DNA of 64,000 bases from Glandiceps talaboti (GCF_964340395.1 NC_135562.1:13001043-13065042), one strand, 5' to 3'; positions 1-13,000 are shown, counted from the first letter of the stretch. Notes: generated by a model not told the origin, from the letters alone. Made by a program: numbers and translations.

Positions 1-168
1 TCCCTCTCAACGTGAACAAAATGACACATCAAAACAACCAGGGGAGGTGGTTATTTTTACACGATGACAAAACTTATAAAGTATACTTTAATATTAGAAA
101 TGGGATGGCTTTACCTAGCAGCAAGTGTTATATATAGATAAACTCAGCAATACTAACTAATGACTTAC

Positions 169-275
169 CTCAAATGAATATGCATTAACTGGTCTCTTGC
201 CTTTCAGACCATGATTTCTTGGGACAACACCATACATCTTGTAATGACTCTTTATATTCTTAAATCTTTTTTCTC
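169..275 (-). CDS. Exon 2 of a transposase-like gene (continues left of window)
   Basis: On the minus strand an acceptor ending ctattag lies just above 275 and a donor gtaagt lies at 163-168. The exon is 107 nt; with the one base carried from exon 1 (phase 1) it makes exactly 36 codons and keeps the frame open. It encodes a basic segment with the core VPRNHGLKGKRP and ends NAYSFE. From memory of family members, this basic core and SFE ending directly follow the HSIG segment in an uncharacterised metazoan family, which supports the splice. The next exon lies outside the window. Function is unknown. Confidence 0.6.
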
Positions 276-1188
276 CTAATAGCAATGAAGAAAAGAGTAA
301 CTAATGTCACAATATATCTTAAAATACTGATACTTACTTATTACTATTATTAATAATAAGTTTAATACAGAGGTTTAACGAATATCAATGACTAGTTGTA
401 ATGACCTTAACAAAAAACAATTTTGACAAAATCGACAAAATCATGGCAATTGTATACAAGTGATAGGACTAGGTGAATGACTCAAACTACATAAGTAATT
501 ATACAATTGTATAAATTCGATTTGTAGTGAATTACCAATACAATAACAATAGCTTGAATGGCACTGTATAAGTTATAACGTTACATCATATTGTTTCAGT
601 ACAATCAAATCAAACTTCCAGTAAGCAAACTGTAAATACAAATTGTTTCAGGTACGTGTTGACGCTGTATGGGTAGTACTAGTACTAGTAGTAAGTTATT
701 TACACAATTTGACCTATGGCATATTTTGTACTCATCGATTACATTCGATTACCAAGAACAGATTTACAAATGTATTCTCTGAAAAACGTAACCATCCCAT
801 TTCTGCCATCAATAATGATTGTCCCTCCCCTGTCCATAAACCGTTCAGTTTACAACACCCAACATGAAAGTACCACCATGATCCCAGTTTGATACCAGTA
901 CCGCTAAAATAAAATCGAGGTCACCTCGCCGACCGGGCGTTCATTACAACTGACACAAATAAATATCGACTCCAGCGTCGTCATTTCCCCCTCTTCTATG
1001 TTTCGGCCTTATTTGACATCGATGTTTAATGTATGAACATCTATTATTACTACGTCAGGCCATAGACCCTTCACCAGGCTTTCAGACTTTCATTTAAAAC
1101 TGCAATTAGTGAATTTTAAAAGCAGCGACGACATGTCGACATAGGGAAAATCAACAATTAATAAAAGTACGAAAACAAAAATACTCAC
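276..1188 (-). other. Intron 1 of the minus-strand gene
   Basis: This 913-nt GT-AG intron is AT-rich at its 3' end and more CpG-containing near exon 1 (about 900-1020). I see no RNA gene or further exon in it. The plus-strand open frame at 643-867 has no domain signal and is not supported. Confidence 0.5.
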
Positions 1189-1753
1189 CTATACTATGAA
1201 TGTAACGCCACGCTTTTTCACAGACAGATTGTCCAACAAAGGTGTAGTTGAAGTATTGTCGCTCCCTCTTGCCTCCACGAATAGTATCACCTAAGACTTC
1301 ACTCTGTTCTAACTTTGATAATATAAGTACATCTAACTGGTCCCTTGGAAACTCTGCCACGTTTAAACGGTATTCCCATACTCGGTCGACACTCAATCTG
1401 GTAAAACACTCATTCTTACATCCACATCCGTCTTTCATCGCTAACTCTACTGCGCTCTTGGCTAAATCATCCCGGGGCCCTTCGTCTGCTGATAAGTCGT
1501 CTGATATTGAAAATAATCTTGCTATTTCTTCTGGGTCGAGTTGGTGGTCTTCGTCTTCGGAATTACCTTCTGCTTCGGCTGAATCGCGTTGGACAATAAT
1601 ATTAGTAGTAGTGGTATTTTCATCTTGGGAAATCTGCGAATTGGATGTCGATTGCGGTGGGCTAAAGGTTTCGGCGATGTCATCCTGACGATTTTCAAGT
1701 AACGCGCGTAGTTCCGGGTCTATTTCACGACAAATTGGGATTTCTAAGGACAT
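1189..1753 (-). CDS. Exon 1 of uncharacterised, probably transposase-derived protein
   Basis: The ATG at 1753 opens 188 codons and the exon ends at a consensus donor (AG|GTGAGT, GT at 1187-1188) in phase 1. The first 110 or so residues are acidic and low in complexity (DENTTTTN, EDEDHQLDPEE). The C-terminal part is ordered, with a C-x-C-x3-C cluster (CGCKNEC), then a segment with RLNVAEFPRDQLDVLIL, then FNYTFVGQSVCEKAW and YIHSIG. This order of Cys cluster, LNVAEF/DQLD helix, Y-x-F-x-G-x-x-VC and HSIG is one I recall from a large uncharacterised family in cnidarians, hemichordates and molluscs, often regarded as derived from a cut-and-paste transposon. The catalytic core, if any, would be in exons left of the window. 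It could be a live element, a domesticated gene or a relic. The open frame and good splice sites argue against old decay. Confidence 0.6.
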
Positions 1754-1900
1754 TGTAGTAGGTTAATATAATAAGAGCTGTGAAGAGGTTTGCTTACGCT
1801 TTGAAACGTTGAGTTGATTTCGGAAGTTAGTGGTCACGTGTGAGATCTGGCGGGAATGTGCAGCACGGAACTTCGTTTGGAGTCGGAAAAATATCGTAGA
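1754..1900 (-). promoter_or_regulatory. Putative promoter of the minus-strand gene
   Basis: This stretch sits directly upstream of the ATG at 1753 and contains more CpG than most of the window. Visible motifs are an ETS-like CGGAAGT (1821-1827), a palindromic E-box CACGTG (1835-1840) and an E2F-like TGGCGGGA (1848-1855). Such motif clusters are typical of TATA-less housekeeping promoters. The assignment is inferred from position and motifs only; no start site can be fixed. Confidence 0.35.
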
Positions 1901-2375
1901 AATGCTAAAACCTTTATCAATTTAATTATTTTTATTCATTTTCATCGAAAATGAGCAACATTTTTTCGAAAAGAAAGAAATATTAACCCAAAACGATCAA
2001 ACATCAAGCCGAGAGTCCTCAAGGTCATTCGCACTTTCGAACTCAGTGGTAACGAAAAGTGATACAATGTTTGAACGCGTCTAACTTTTAACTTAAAATG
2101 TAGCAAAAATCGACATAAGGGCCCTTTCTGCCTGCGACGGCCCATGTATAAATTTATATTTTATGTATTTCAAATTACTTTATTTTTCATGAAAACTTGG
2201 CTATGTCAGGTACATTATTGTTGTAAAAAAATTTACAGGGTGTGAGCCATGATTTATGAGTTCAATACGATTAACTTTAATGGTCCAATCGTGAAAATAT
2301 TCTCCCTGCACACAAAAAACCATATTGATACATTTGTGTGATAGATCTATGAATGCATGTATGGGTGTGGGTATT
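1901..2375. other. Intergenic stretch, nothing assigned
   Basis: AT-rich sequence. A 67-codon minus-strand frame at 1942-2145 is basic and featureless. I see no supported gene here. Confidence 0.4.
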
Positions 2376-2377
2376 TG

Positions 2378-2378
<1 letters not shown>

Positions 2379-2446
<68 letters not shown>

Positions 2447-2502
2447 CTTGTACAATAAAATAGTCTTAACCAGTGATTGACAGGAGGTATGGATGTACAA
2501 TG

Positions 2503-2545
<43 letters not shown>

Positions 2546-2701
2546 GTCTCTGTCTGTGAACACATACATACATACATACATACATACATACATACATACA
2601 TACATACATACATACATACATACATACATACAAACACACATACATACATACATACATACATACATACATACATACATACATACATACAGTACATACATAC
2701 A

Positions 2702-2730
<29 letters not shown>
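2379..2730. repeat. Compound microsatellite (TG)n-(CTGT)n-(CATA)n
   Basis: Three adjoining simple-repeat blocks: TG dinucleotides at 2379-2443, CTGT tetramers at about 2501-2556, and CATA tetramers at about 2565-2730. The CATA block has two small interruptions near 2631 and 2688. Open frames reading through the block (poly Met-Tyr-Val-Cys or Ile-His-Thr) are by-products of the repeat. Confidence 0.95.
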
Positions 2731-2732
<2 letters not shown>

Positions 2733-2904
2733 GAACATTAAACATTATTACACCTACATGTACAAAAAAAATGTACATACTTTTTGTTGACATTCATTTC
2801 CTTGTACATGCATGTATACAATGTAATGGTGTTTTATTGCTACTAATAAAACCACGTTAAATAGTCTTGATTGAAACAGGGCAAAATTAAATGATAAGTG
2901 TCAT

Positions 2905-3065
2905 ATGTTTTGTGAGGGGAGGACTCGATTAGTTGTGTAACAACTACTTCCACACCCTTTTCCCGAATAACACGTTTATGTATATACATAAGGATATTTA
3001 GTTCTGTTCTGTATCACATTTTTTTTGTACGTGGGAATAAATTATTATTATTATTATTATTATTA
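2905..3065 (+). mobile_element. Possible 5'-truncated LINE 3' end
   Basis: Non-coding sequence ends in GGGAATAAA followed by a run of about nine TTA/ATT trinucleotides (3035-3065). Many CR1/RTE-type non-LTR retrotransposon copies end in such short A/T-rich repeats after an AATAAA. No reverse transcriptase frame is left, so the call rests on the tail only. Confidence 0.3.
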
Positions 3066-3404
3066 ATTGTCTAGTTTTGTGGACCATCTTGTTACTCAAT
3101 ATATACACAAACGTTTAAGTGTATATATAGACCTTGACAATCCATGAAATTCTGAGTATCAACAACTTTATAATATAACATCCTATATTCTTTTGAATTA
3201 AGTCTACTAATTGTGCATATATTATTACTATATTAGTCCCATGGGGTATATATGCACTCAATCAGTCTGACAAATAAATGACAACTTGTAAATGTAATAA
3301 TTTCTTTATGAAATAGGTTTTTACTTATTTATACACTGTCTTAGTGTATACTTTGTATGTTTTAATATGTGTGCTAATGAGATGTTTTTATTTGTTCATT
3401 ACAG

Positions 3405-3525
3405 GTCCTCCAACAAAGTACGTCATGATGTGAGAAATAATTTATATCATCTGAAAGAAACTGAACCAAGTTGAAAAAGAAAGAAAGAAAGGAAAAATAC
3501 TTCAAATTCATTTACAGCCCATTAG
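3405..3525 (+). other. Candidate 5' non-coding exon of the DCX-PLAT gene
   Basis: A good acceptor (tttgttcattacag, ending 3404) and a consensus donor (attag|gtaagt, GT at 3526) bracket 121 purine-rich bases. The only ATGs inside (ATGATG then TGA) make a tiny upstream frame. The DCX start codon at 13236 lies 9 bases into an exon that itself begins with an acceptor (AG at 13225-13226), so at least one upstream non-coding exon must exist, and this is the best candidate I see. It could equally be a chance pair of splice sites. Confidence 0.3.
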
Positions 3526-3548
3526 GTAAGTCAATGTTGTGATAATAA

Positions 3549-4070
3549 ATGTACAACCCATTTACAACGAGTAACACTGAACTAAAGCACTTTCTCTGTG
3601 CTACACTCATTTATAGCATTCATATTACAACTCGTAACACTGAAGTAAAGCACTTTCTCTATGTGCTACACTCATTTTATAGCATTCATATTACAACAAG
3701 TAATACTGAAGTAAAGCACTTTCTCTATGTGGTACACTCATTTATAGCATTCATATTACAAGTAACACTGAAGTAAAGCACTTTCTCTATGTGCTACACT
3801 CATTTTATAGCATTCATATTACAACGAGTAACACTGAAGTAAAGCACTTTCTCTATGTGCTACACTCATTTTATAGCATTCATATTACAACGAGTAATAC
3901 TGATCAGAAGTAAAGCACTTTCTCTATGTGCTACACTCATGTATAGCATTCATATCAAGTGTAAAAGTATACTGTTTCAATTGGTTCATTTACAAGTATA
4001 GCATGTGGCCTTTCTAACCGTGAGCAATTAGCAAATGAAACAGTATACTTTTACATGTGATATGGATGCT
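3549..4070 (+). repeat. About 60-bp tandem array ending in a fold-back hairpin
   Basis: Seven imperfect units of about 58-64 bp run from 3549 to about 3955, built round the words AAAGCACTTTCTCTATGTG and CTACACTCATTTATAGCATTC. The array runs into an inverted repeat: the arm beginning catatcaagtgtaaaag (3951) pairs with the arm ending acatgtgatatg (about 4064), with GTATACTGTTTCA in the stem. The same unit recurs in reverse at 39595-39905, and unit plus hairpin arm recur at about 57258-57316. It is therefore a mobile, probably non-autonomous element with internal tandem repeats. Confidence 0.7.
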
Positions 4071-7000
4071 ATAATTGATTGTTTTACATACAGAAAACTC
4101 TTTACTTTGGTGTTATGGGTTGTAAATTGATGATGATGCAATGATGGTGTGTATCTAACTTTATTACAGTAATTAATGTTAAGCAATTATATATTTCAAA
4201 ATTTAGTTTGTGAATGCCATGATATTGAAGCTAAACTTGCTGCAATTGGAGTATTATTTTTCCATACATGTAGTATAGTAAGAGGTTGAAATCAGAATCT
4301 TATTGGGGGCACTGTTTTTTGTCAGTCTGTAAGATACGATGTGTCATGGAACTCTTTCAGTTATCAAGTCTGATAGCGTGGAACAACTTGGTGTATCTTA
4401 CACTCAAGTGGAATATGTGTTCTGGTTTTAACTTTAAGTGGGTGAAATTTGAGTATGATCTTAAGGAATGGACATGTTGAGATCTCATCTAACCCAGTCA
4501 ATTATGCTAAATCAGTCTGTCTAAAGGAATAGAGTATACACAGTTCAACAATCACCACAAGTGTTAGCAACCAGGATGGTTTAGTATCTGCACCAGATGT
4601 ATATCAGATAGTAACACTAGACATAGCCTACCATGTAAGTTTTATAAGTGGTAACATCTGCAGGCTTGACGCCTAGAGTCTCTCACAGTTACATTCTCCG
4701 ACTTATCTAACGTGTGTGTTTCCACTTTTACTGTGACCCAATTAGGTAGTCTAATCCCTGAGGACAGTACCAGTGGCCAGCTCTTGTAGGGATGTGTGGC
4801 CATAGCTGGAAAACCCTGAGCCTCCATTTTAGACCCATTTTGACGAAATATCAATACCCCATTTTGCACAATTACAGGTTTTAAAAAGATGAAATTTTAG
4901 ACATAAATACATTTTCCATGTGAGGCAACATTTTTGGGCAGTTAATGGCAATTATGATTTGGTAAAGGACAATGGACCACATCTTAGACCAATCAAAATT
5001 GAAAATTCTGCAAAGTGGACCCCATTTTAGGTTCTTCAGCTTGAAAAAAAACAGACCCCATTTTAGACCAAAGGGCTAGAAAACGCACCCCAAAGGGCGG
5101 CATATATTTAATCCTACTATCCTAGGCTTTCATAGCCTAGCTACATGTACATTTTGTACTTTCGCTAAATTGTCTTTATATATCAGTTTGACCAATTTCT
5201 ATCAATCACAAGTCCAATCTCCTTGCCCTCAATGGTACATTTAAGACAATGAAAGACCACTCAGCTGCTTTCATGCAAGTTGGCATTCACTGTTTATGGA
5301 TAGTCTTAAGTATCTGTTGAGGGTTAGATTGGACTCAGAGTTTTATCGTAAATAGTCAAACTGTTTTAAGACAATTTAATTAAAATACATGTAGTGAGGT
5401 TGTGAGAGAATCTAGTCCAATCCCCAAGTAAGATGCTAAATGTTCAATGATGGAGCAATCGTACTAGAGGAGGGAACTAGCCATCAAGTCTAAGTACATT
5501 GTAAATGGGAAAACAGACAATTTAATAAATCCATTGAGTGCTGTGAGAAAGTCTAGCTTACACCAGGCTAACAAATTAGAAAGGTTAAAAGCTACATGTG
5601 TACAGTATGGATCGATCATATACCCTTGAGTGAACCCTGGAGTTCCACACTTCAGAGTGAATGGCGCACAGAATGATTGATTATAGTGTACATGTAACCC
5701 ACAAATACACACTTGTTCTTAGACTATCTCAAGCATCTACTCAAAGACTGTGAGATAGTATGCCCTACAGTACAGTACAGTACTTGTTAATTGGAATGTT
5801 GAGTAACAAATCATCAATTGTAAGGTGTAGATTTAATCACAAGTTTTACAGTTTGTAAGTGTTGGTATACTGGTACATGTAAATACTAGTAAACACAATA
5901 TTGTCATACCGTAGCTAGGACTAGGAGTGGAAAACTTGTGCTAAAAAGTCATTCCAACTTTGACATAAATGTATACTTAGGCCAAAAAAAACAAAAGAAT
6001 TGTTTCTGGTCAGGACAGTTTGTCTAAAATGGTGCGACTTTGTGATTTTTTTTTTTAGTAATAATTGTCAACAAACCTGCCACTCAGTCTACTATTTATG
6101 GCAGTTACTGTTCTTTTTAATATTTAGTACTTTAGAGCAAGCTTGTATGTGGGGAGATGTCATTTGCTTGTTCATGATTGACTGAGACAGACTGCAGTTG
6201 TCTTCACTGAAGTAGGGAGGGTTATTTTTGTGTTTCCCCATGGATCTGCAGACTGCATCATGGGCTAGACAAACATACAAAAAAGACCTACGCAGGGGTA
6301 TTTGAATGATGCACGCACTGACCTGAAAAAATTCTTCTTTTTTGGCCTCATATTGTACCATTTTACAGCTTGTCATATAAATACTTGTAGAGAGGGTTAT
6401 AACTTGTGAAGTGTTTTGTGTAACAGTCATTTTACATTTCTGTCACCTCGGAAACTGAGTTTGATCAATTCATGTAAACATTAACACTGTACTACTACTA
6501 GCTGTAACCAGAGATATTCACTAAAAATTGTTAAAATACCAATAATTAGACATTATACATGTTAATTAGAGGTCGATTTTATCCATAAGTAGCACTGTAA
6601 CAGATTGTAATCATGTACATGTATAGGGCACTGATTGTAAGGTGTGGATCCGAAATTCAATTTTTATGAGATTTATTGTACCATATTATGCATGCAGTTA
6701 CATGTTTATGTACAGCTCCACTAGTTCCTAAGAACTATTTTTGTGGCCTTAGCCTGAAATTTGTTTGTAATTCTCTACATTACCTGCTTTCTGGCTCATT
6801 TGTCTTGTAAATTTTGATATTTTGTACATTTGTGGATAAGAGTATCTTGTATGCCTGTAATTTCTGGCAATAAAGTTATTATATTATACTCGTGGGGTAT
6901 TCAATACCATTCAGGGTGTATGATATTAAAATAGGTCAATTAAATATTATCTAATTAAATAATTTAATTAAAAAAATATTTCAGTTGTAGCTATTGCAGG

Positions 7001-9420
7001 TTTGAGGTGACAAGTATTAATATATATGTATATTAAGAGATGTGGTACAATTTAATGCAAATAAGTAGTTAGGTGTAACTATTAATCTATTTAAAATGGG
7101 CTAGTAGCACTCTTGACATTAACTCTGTTGTTGGCTTTTGGAGACATACAGTCTCCTTCTTCTAATGTCCTGGAATGGAGTAAAAGTGCTGGAGATCTAA
7201 CACATGATATTGTGTGGAAGGAAAGGGTACCGATATGTGAAAGGAATTGCTAGGTGTTAAAAGTGGAAAATAGGAAGTCAAAAGGTGTCAAAACATGAGA
7301 CGCAAATGTGAGGAGAAGTTGCCATAGATACAAGAATACAGAAAATAATAGAATGAAGGAAACCTGAAGTATTTGTAAGTTGTAGGATGCATGTATGAAG
7401 AAACCACTGTCTGAAATGTGAAGTGACTAGTGTCATGGACCATTAATTTTAGAACTTTGTTGATTTAGTTGATCTGTATGTTTTACACATGTAAGTAATT
7501 CTAAAAAGGCAAATCCACAATAAATAACATTGGAGAGTCATGGTGAAATTGTGTTAGAATGACATGAGTGGATTGGAATCTATAGGCTGCTGGTATGGCA
7601 GTCTCATCAGCCATGGGTTTCCCGAATCTACAGTGTATAATGTATTGTATATTGTATCATGTCTCGCACACTTTGCCCAAATATGGCAAGTGGTGCACTC
7701 ATCGATATCCGTTCACTCAGTGATTTGGCTTTGCTAATTACTTCACTATTTTTACATTTTTACAAATTTTTTTCTCTACCAATTTATGTGATTCAAATAA
7801 TGTTTCCATGCCACTACATGGGGTATAAGATAAAACCTTTATAGCCCGGATATGGGTTTTGCAGACCTTGGTATTATATGGCTGAAGGGCCCTCCTAAAG
7901 TACAACCGCATAACCCATATCTATTAAAAAGCAGGTGTGTTGATACATATAATGTATTTCGCTGGTCAACATTCCTGGAAAACAACTAATTGAAAGTAAC
8001 CAGCTGATCTGAAAACTCTTGGGAAACCGAGGAAAAGCTCATGGAATTTCCTGGAATTTAATTTAGTTTACATACACGAACTCTAGATCCAGTGAATAGC
8101 CAAATAGCCATCAGCCAGACTACAAAGTATGCAACTTATGATTCAGAAGTTGATGAAATTCTGTGTTATTAATTGGGTTCAAGTGACTTAAAGGAAAAAA
8201 TCGAAACTTTAAATGCCTTTTAAAATATTAATCATTTATGTGAAAGAAAAAATGTAATATTCTCTGAGTAATATACATGTATGCAATATTTTCTGATAAA
8301 TTTTCAAAAGAAGTTAAAAGCAATCAGAATTGTCATTAGTGTATTTTTAGTGATTTCTTTTGTTCTCTATCAACATACTCACAAGTATTTTAAAATAAAT
8401 TGTTAGTGCTGTCAACGTAAGGAAGTAAAAAGATTTGTCATTAATAATTCTGACGTAAGAAGTCAGTTATGATGTGAACTTTTGAAAGTAATTGATAATT
8501 TAAATGTGTTTATCTATAATTGTAGCCTTCTACTGAGTTCAATGAAATGCATAGAGAAACTGGTTTAGGCAGTCAACATTTATGCATATTTTCATTATGT
8601 GACTACAGTGTTAAGGTTAGATGGGGGTCACTTTCCCAAAAAACAAAGTTAAAAAAAAAAATTGAATATGAAAGCTTTTTCCTGGTCTTTTTAAAACGAT
8701 AAAAGAAATTTAAGGGTTCGTCAAGTTGTTTTCAAATTAAATAAATAACATATTTGGTAGACACAGTGTAAAGATATGTCGTGTCATGCCACCCTCACCA
8801 CCCTCCACTCATGGCATACTAGTACATTATTGCAGACCACACATATTTGGCTGCCCTTTTTGATGTTTCATCCAAACCTTTTATATGTAACAATTGTAAT
8901 ATAAGTAATTTTGTTTCCCCTTATAGATGTTGACCTTAATTATCAAATTAGTTACCAAGAATTAATTAACAGTAGAATATATAAGTATTAATTTTGTGTA
9001 ATTCATCAGTAGATTAAAAAGTAAATGGAAGAGCTGGTATACAGAATTTTTTTGTGGACACATTTTAATACACCTAATTGTTTTTGGTTTAATTAATTTC
9101 TATTTCCCCAGAGACAATGCTGAATAGCAATTAACACATACCTTTCCTAATTTTTTCCAAAAAGGTAATTCATTATAAAATTAGGTGACACCTTTTTTGA
9201 AGTCATTAGCACATTAGTTATTGATGCACCCTACTTCAATGGTACAAAGTCAATTTTTGTGTAATTACTAATATTGGATGTCTGTTAAATGTATTAGGGT
9301 GACCTTACATGTACTGTAATTGTGTCATGTGTTGTCATGATCTGACCAATCCTACAATGTGTATTTCTTCAATCTGGCAAAATAATATAAAAAATTGACA
9401 CCCTCCATGCCAGAATTAAA
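4071..9420. other. Long non-coding stretch upstream of the DCX-PLAT gene
   Basis: About 5.3 kb of AT-rich DNA. All frames are short (under about 115 codons) and lack domain or codon-bias signal. A segment ending CAATAAAG near 6869 may be the 3' end of a LINE. I see no tRNA, rRNA or convincing exon. It may be intron between a non-coding first exon and the start-codon exon, or intergenic. Confidence 0.4.
6690..6890 (+). mobile_element. Possible LINE-like 3' end
   Basis: The sequence runs through TGCCTGTAATTTCTGGCAAT and ends AATAAAGTTATTATATTAT, which resembles non-LTR retrotransposon 3' tails. There is no coding remnant. The alternative is a polyadenylation signal of an unrecognised transcript. 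Confidence 0.25.
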
Positions 9421-9526
9421 AAGAAATGACAACATTACTAATTGTACAAGGGCAACCTCCACGATACCTGAGTGAAAATTATTGGTATAGCCGCCACAAC
9501 ACCTCACTAGAATTCACAGATGTGCA

Positions 9527-10060
9527 ATTTAGATGCACATTGAATATGCATGACTTTATAAAAATGGGGAATAAGCACTTAAGATTTATGAATATTCATG
9601 ACTTTATAAAGAAAAGGGTATAAGCACTAAGTATTTATGAATATTCATGACTTTATACAATATTGTAATAAGCACTTAGGATTTATGAATATTCATAAAA
9701 AAGAATAATAAGCACTTAGGATTTATGAATATTCATAAAAAAGAATAATAAGCACTTAGGATTTATGAATATTCATAAAAAAGAATAATAAGCACTTAGG
9801 ATTTATGAATATTCATAAAAAAGAATAATAAGCACTTAGGATTTATGAATATGCATGACTTTATAAAAGTGGAATAAGCACTTAGGATTATGAATATTCA
9901 TAAAAATGGTAATAAGCACTTAGGATTATGAATATTCGTAAAAAAAGAGTAATATGCACTTAGGATTTATGAATATTCATCAAAAAGAGTAATAAGCACT
10001 TGGGATTATGAATATTCATAAATATGGTAATAAGCACTTAGGATTTATGAATATTCAGTT
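9527..10060. repeat. 40-bp satellite with AT-rich palindrome
   Basis: About 13 tandem copies of a unit containing AAGCACTTAGGATTTATG followed by AATATTCATAAA. Four central copies (about 9670-9840) are exactly 40 bp and nearly identical. Flanking copies vary through a GACTTTATA insertion or small deletions. Each unit carries the palindrome ATGAATATTCAT. This is a local satellite expansion, with no spacer or cas context. Confidence 0.9.
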
Positions 10061-13000
10061 TGCATCTAATATGTATGTCTGCTAAGTTCCATGATGCAAC
10101 GGTGGACGAGTGTGAGAATAATAGAGGTGAAATAAAGTTAAGTTAGGTATTTCTTGGCAATTGCACAAAATTTATGTGATGTGAAATCATGAAGTGACTT
10201 TCCAGAACCCGAAGTTTATGAAAATACCTATATTTCCTGGCGTGGCATTCACCCTTTTAGTGGTCTCAGATAAGAAGGTCTTAGTGCTTCAGTTAGCATT
10301 GTTCGGAGAGGACACCGCATGACACCTTGATTAGCCCAATATCTGTTAACCATTGTCATGCAGGTACTTGATGACATCAGGGATTCTCTCTTGAGACACA
10401 TGTGTACATGTATGTACATTGGTTACTTTAGTAAATTTATAAAATTCCAATTGAGTTGAAAACTCTAAATCTACATAATTAGTCAGCGCCATGCTTGATG
10501 AATTAGCAGAAAATAATGTGAGCTGTCAAGAAAAGATGTTGCTTAGTAACCAATTACGTAGCAACCATGTATTATTTAGTGATTCGTCACAGCCTAATTT
10601 GTACATAGCAACAGTATAAGTGTCTGATTTATAGTACTGCACTGCCAATGGTACATGTAATTGGACATGAATGGTTTGGGTACTTGGAGGAACATGTACA
10701 TTTAGGGGGCTGTGGAGAGTACATGTATATGTAGAGCTGTTGTTGACATGTGTCTGTGGATGGCCGGTGTAGAAGTATAGAGCTGTTGATGTGAGTTCGT
10801 GCATGTCAGTAGGATTTGGTAATTGGTTACTTATAGAGAGGAAAATACTTAGAGGATATTGTCATCGTCAGTGTGGTTAGTGTTTTCATTACTTATGAAG
10901 CCAAAGTAAGCATGTAAATTTGATTTGCGTTAAATTGGTCACCAATTGTGAATGGCAAAGGTACTAAATGTATGATGTATGTGTATACGTAGCCATATAG
11001 TTCATATGTATCCTGTGTACAGTGTTTTTTTCTAATGGTGATAATTTCAGTATATGAAATCTATCTGAACTTCCAGATCTACTTTACCAAGAACAATATT
11101 GTGCTAGAATATAAGGGAAACTATTCAACTTTTGACTAATTGCTCCCATTCTGTTACCAGGGTTACCTAACATTATCATAATTGCTCCCATTCTGTTACC
11201 AGGGTTACCTAACATTATCATAAACACTATGTACATGTAGGTATCTAGAGTCTTCTTTAGGAAATTGTTGAAACATTCATATTTCTCATGCTATCAACAG
11301 ATGTTGATGTAATAGAAAATACACTCACTGTTTGGTTTGCGTCTCTTATCAGTGATATTCAATAGGAAAATATCATGAGTCTACCACAACCAACAACAGC
11401 TGAATTTCCATAAGTGCATTGCATCTACGTGTATTATATATATGTGTCTGCATACAAATGTTATTTATAAGTTAAGTACATGTATATGTTGTATATGTAG
11501 GAGGAGATCCTGTCCAACTGATAACCTAATGTATAAGAGCTTGATTGCCATAGTTGTATCAACTTAACTTTATGTTGCTGACATTCACTCAGTATGAAAG
11601 CATCTCCATGGATGATGTACCAGTCATGTTTGTGTGTCTGCATGTACATGTAGTGCCAAGAAGAGATCCTGTCCAACTGATAACCCTGTCTACATGTATC
11701 TTTAGTTTGCCTATAGCCCAACGGTGCAGCCTGTTCAAGTTACCATTCACTAGCTGTGTGTGATGCAATCATGCAGACACCAATAAGAAACTGCATATTC
11801 TAATCTAAGATAGCAAGATTGCAATTTCTTGCTACATTTTGTCTATTATGATGAAATAAGCCATTTAAACGTATTGCAACTATAGACACAGGCACACGAA
11901 TGTCAATTTTTTGACGTCTGCATTGTGACACGTTCATACAGTAGATCATTTCATTTTGATAGACAAAATGTCCCAAGAAACTCAGTATTCATTCAATCTC
12001 TTCTTGCTAAGTTAAATTATAGCATGTGCAATTTCTTAATTAGTTTATATGTGGTTGTATCAACAAAACTAGTGAATGGTAACTTGTAACGGGCTGTATC
12101 AATTTATGGCCCTGACATTCAGTATGAAAACATCTACATACAATGTATGTGTACTAGTCACGCTGTCTATACATTGTACATACAAATGTAGTTTGTGTGT
12201 ACATGTTGCCAGGACTACCTGTATACATGTACACGTATCCTGTTCAGCTGATAACCCCTACTCCAACAGGTCAATGTTGTCAGATTGTACAGTTTATTTA
12301 TATGTATGTAATTGTTATTATGATGATGAGGATTGTCAACCAGTTCAAATCAATTCTCAGTCCTAAAAAACTTTGAACTGCCTGCCTGTGTGTATTATAA
12401 CCTGTATATGAAGTCATTTGATTTATCAAACTAATGAACATTTTTGGTCAGTAATTATGTTTTCAGGATTGTCAGGATACAGTACAATGTACATGTACAT
12501 GTACAATGTATGTGATAGGGTCTTGTTAGTTTTTCATGACTTTGTAAAAATAAAATCGTATTTTATAAGGAGATAGCTGTGGAATTTCAAGTTATTTTTA
12601 AAATTTTCATTTTTATGTTTTTTTAGTATATACATGATACTACATGTAGATGTAAATATACTGTAGCTGCCATGATTATCGATGTTCAAATAAAAGGGCT
12701 CCTTTCTAAAAACTAATGTTGAATAGCTCCACTAGCTACAACTGGTCCAGGAATGTTTTTAAAAACCGTTTTGTGAGATATAACGATTTAATCATAATAC
12801 CGTACACCCTGAACACTGTTGAATCACTTTTTGGGTAAACAAAGTTGTGTAGATGTACACAGTGTGGTACAGTAAAAATAGTTTTTTGGGTCTTTAGCTT
12901 AAAATCAGCACCACCACCATGAACACAAGTTCAAATAACCGTTTACTATAGACAATATGTATTGATAAAATAGACCTTTAAATTGGGATTTCAACAATTT

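Noticed and set aside
2201-2793. Open frames of 80-170 codons on both strands through the CATA/TG repeats
   Set aside because: They are poly(MYVC) or poly(IHTY) translations of a microsatellite, open in several frames and on both strands.
3035-3065. AATAAA at 3035 as a gene polyadenylation site
   Set aside because: No coding sequence upstream; the following ATT run is better explained as a LINE tail or microsatellite.
6092-6430. 112-codon minus-strand frame
   Set aside because: No recognisable motif, no splice context and unremarkable composition; length is compatible with chance in a 64-kb window.
9527-10060. CRISPR-like regular repeats
   Set aside because: Units are directly adjacent with no unique spacers, there are no cas genes, and the setting is eukaryotic.
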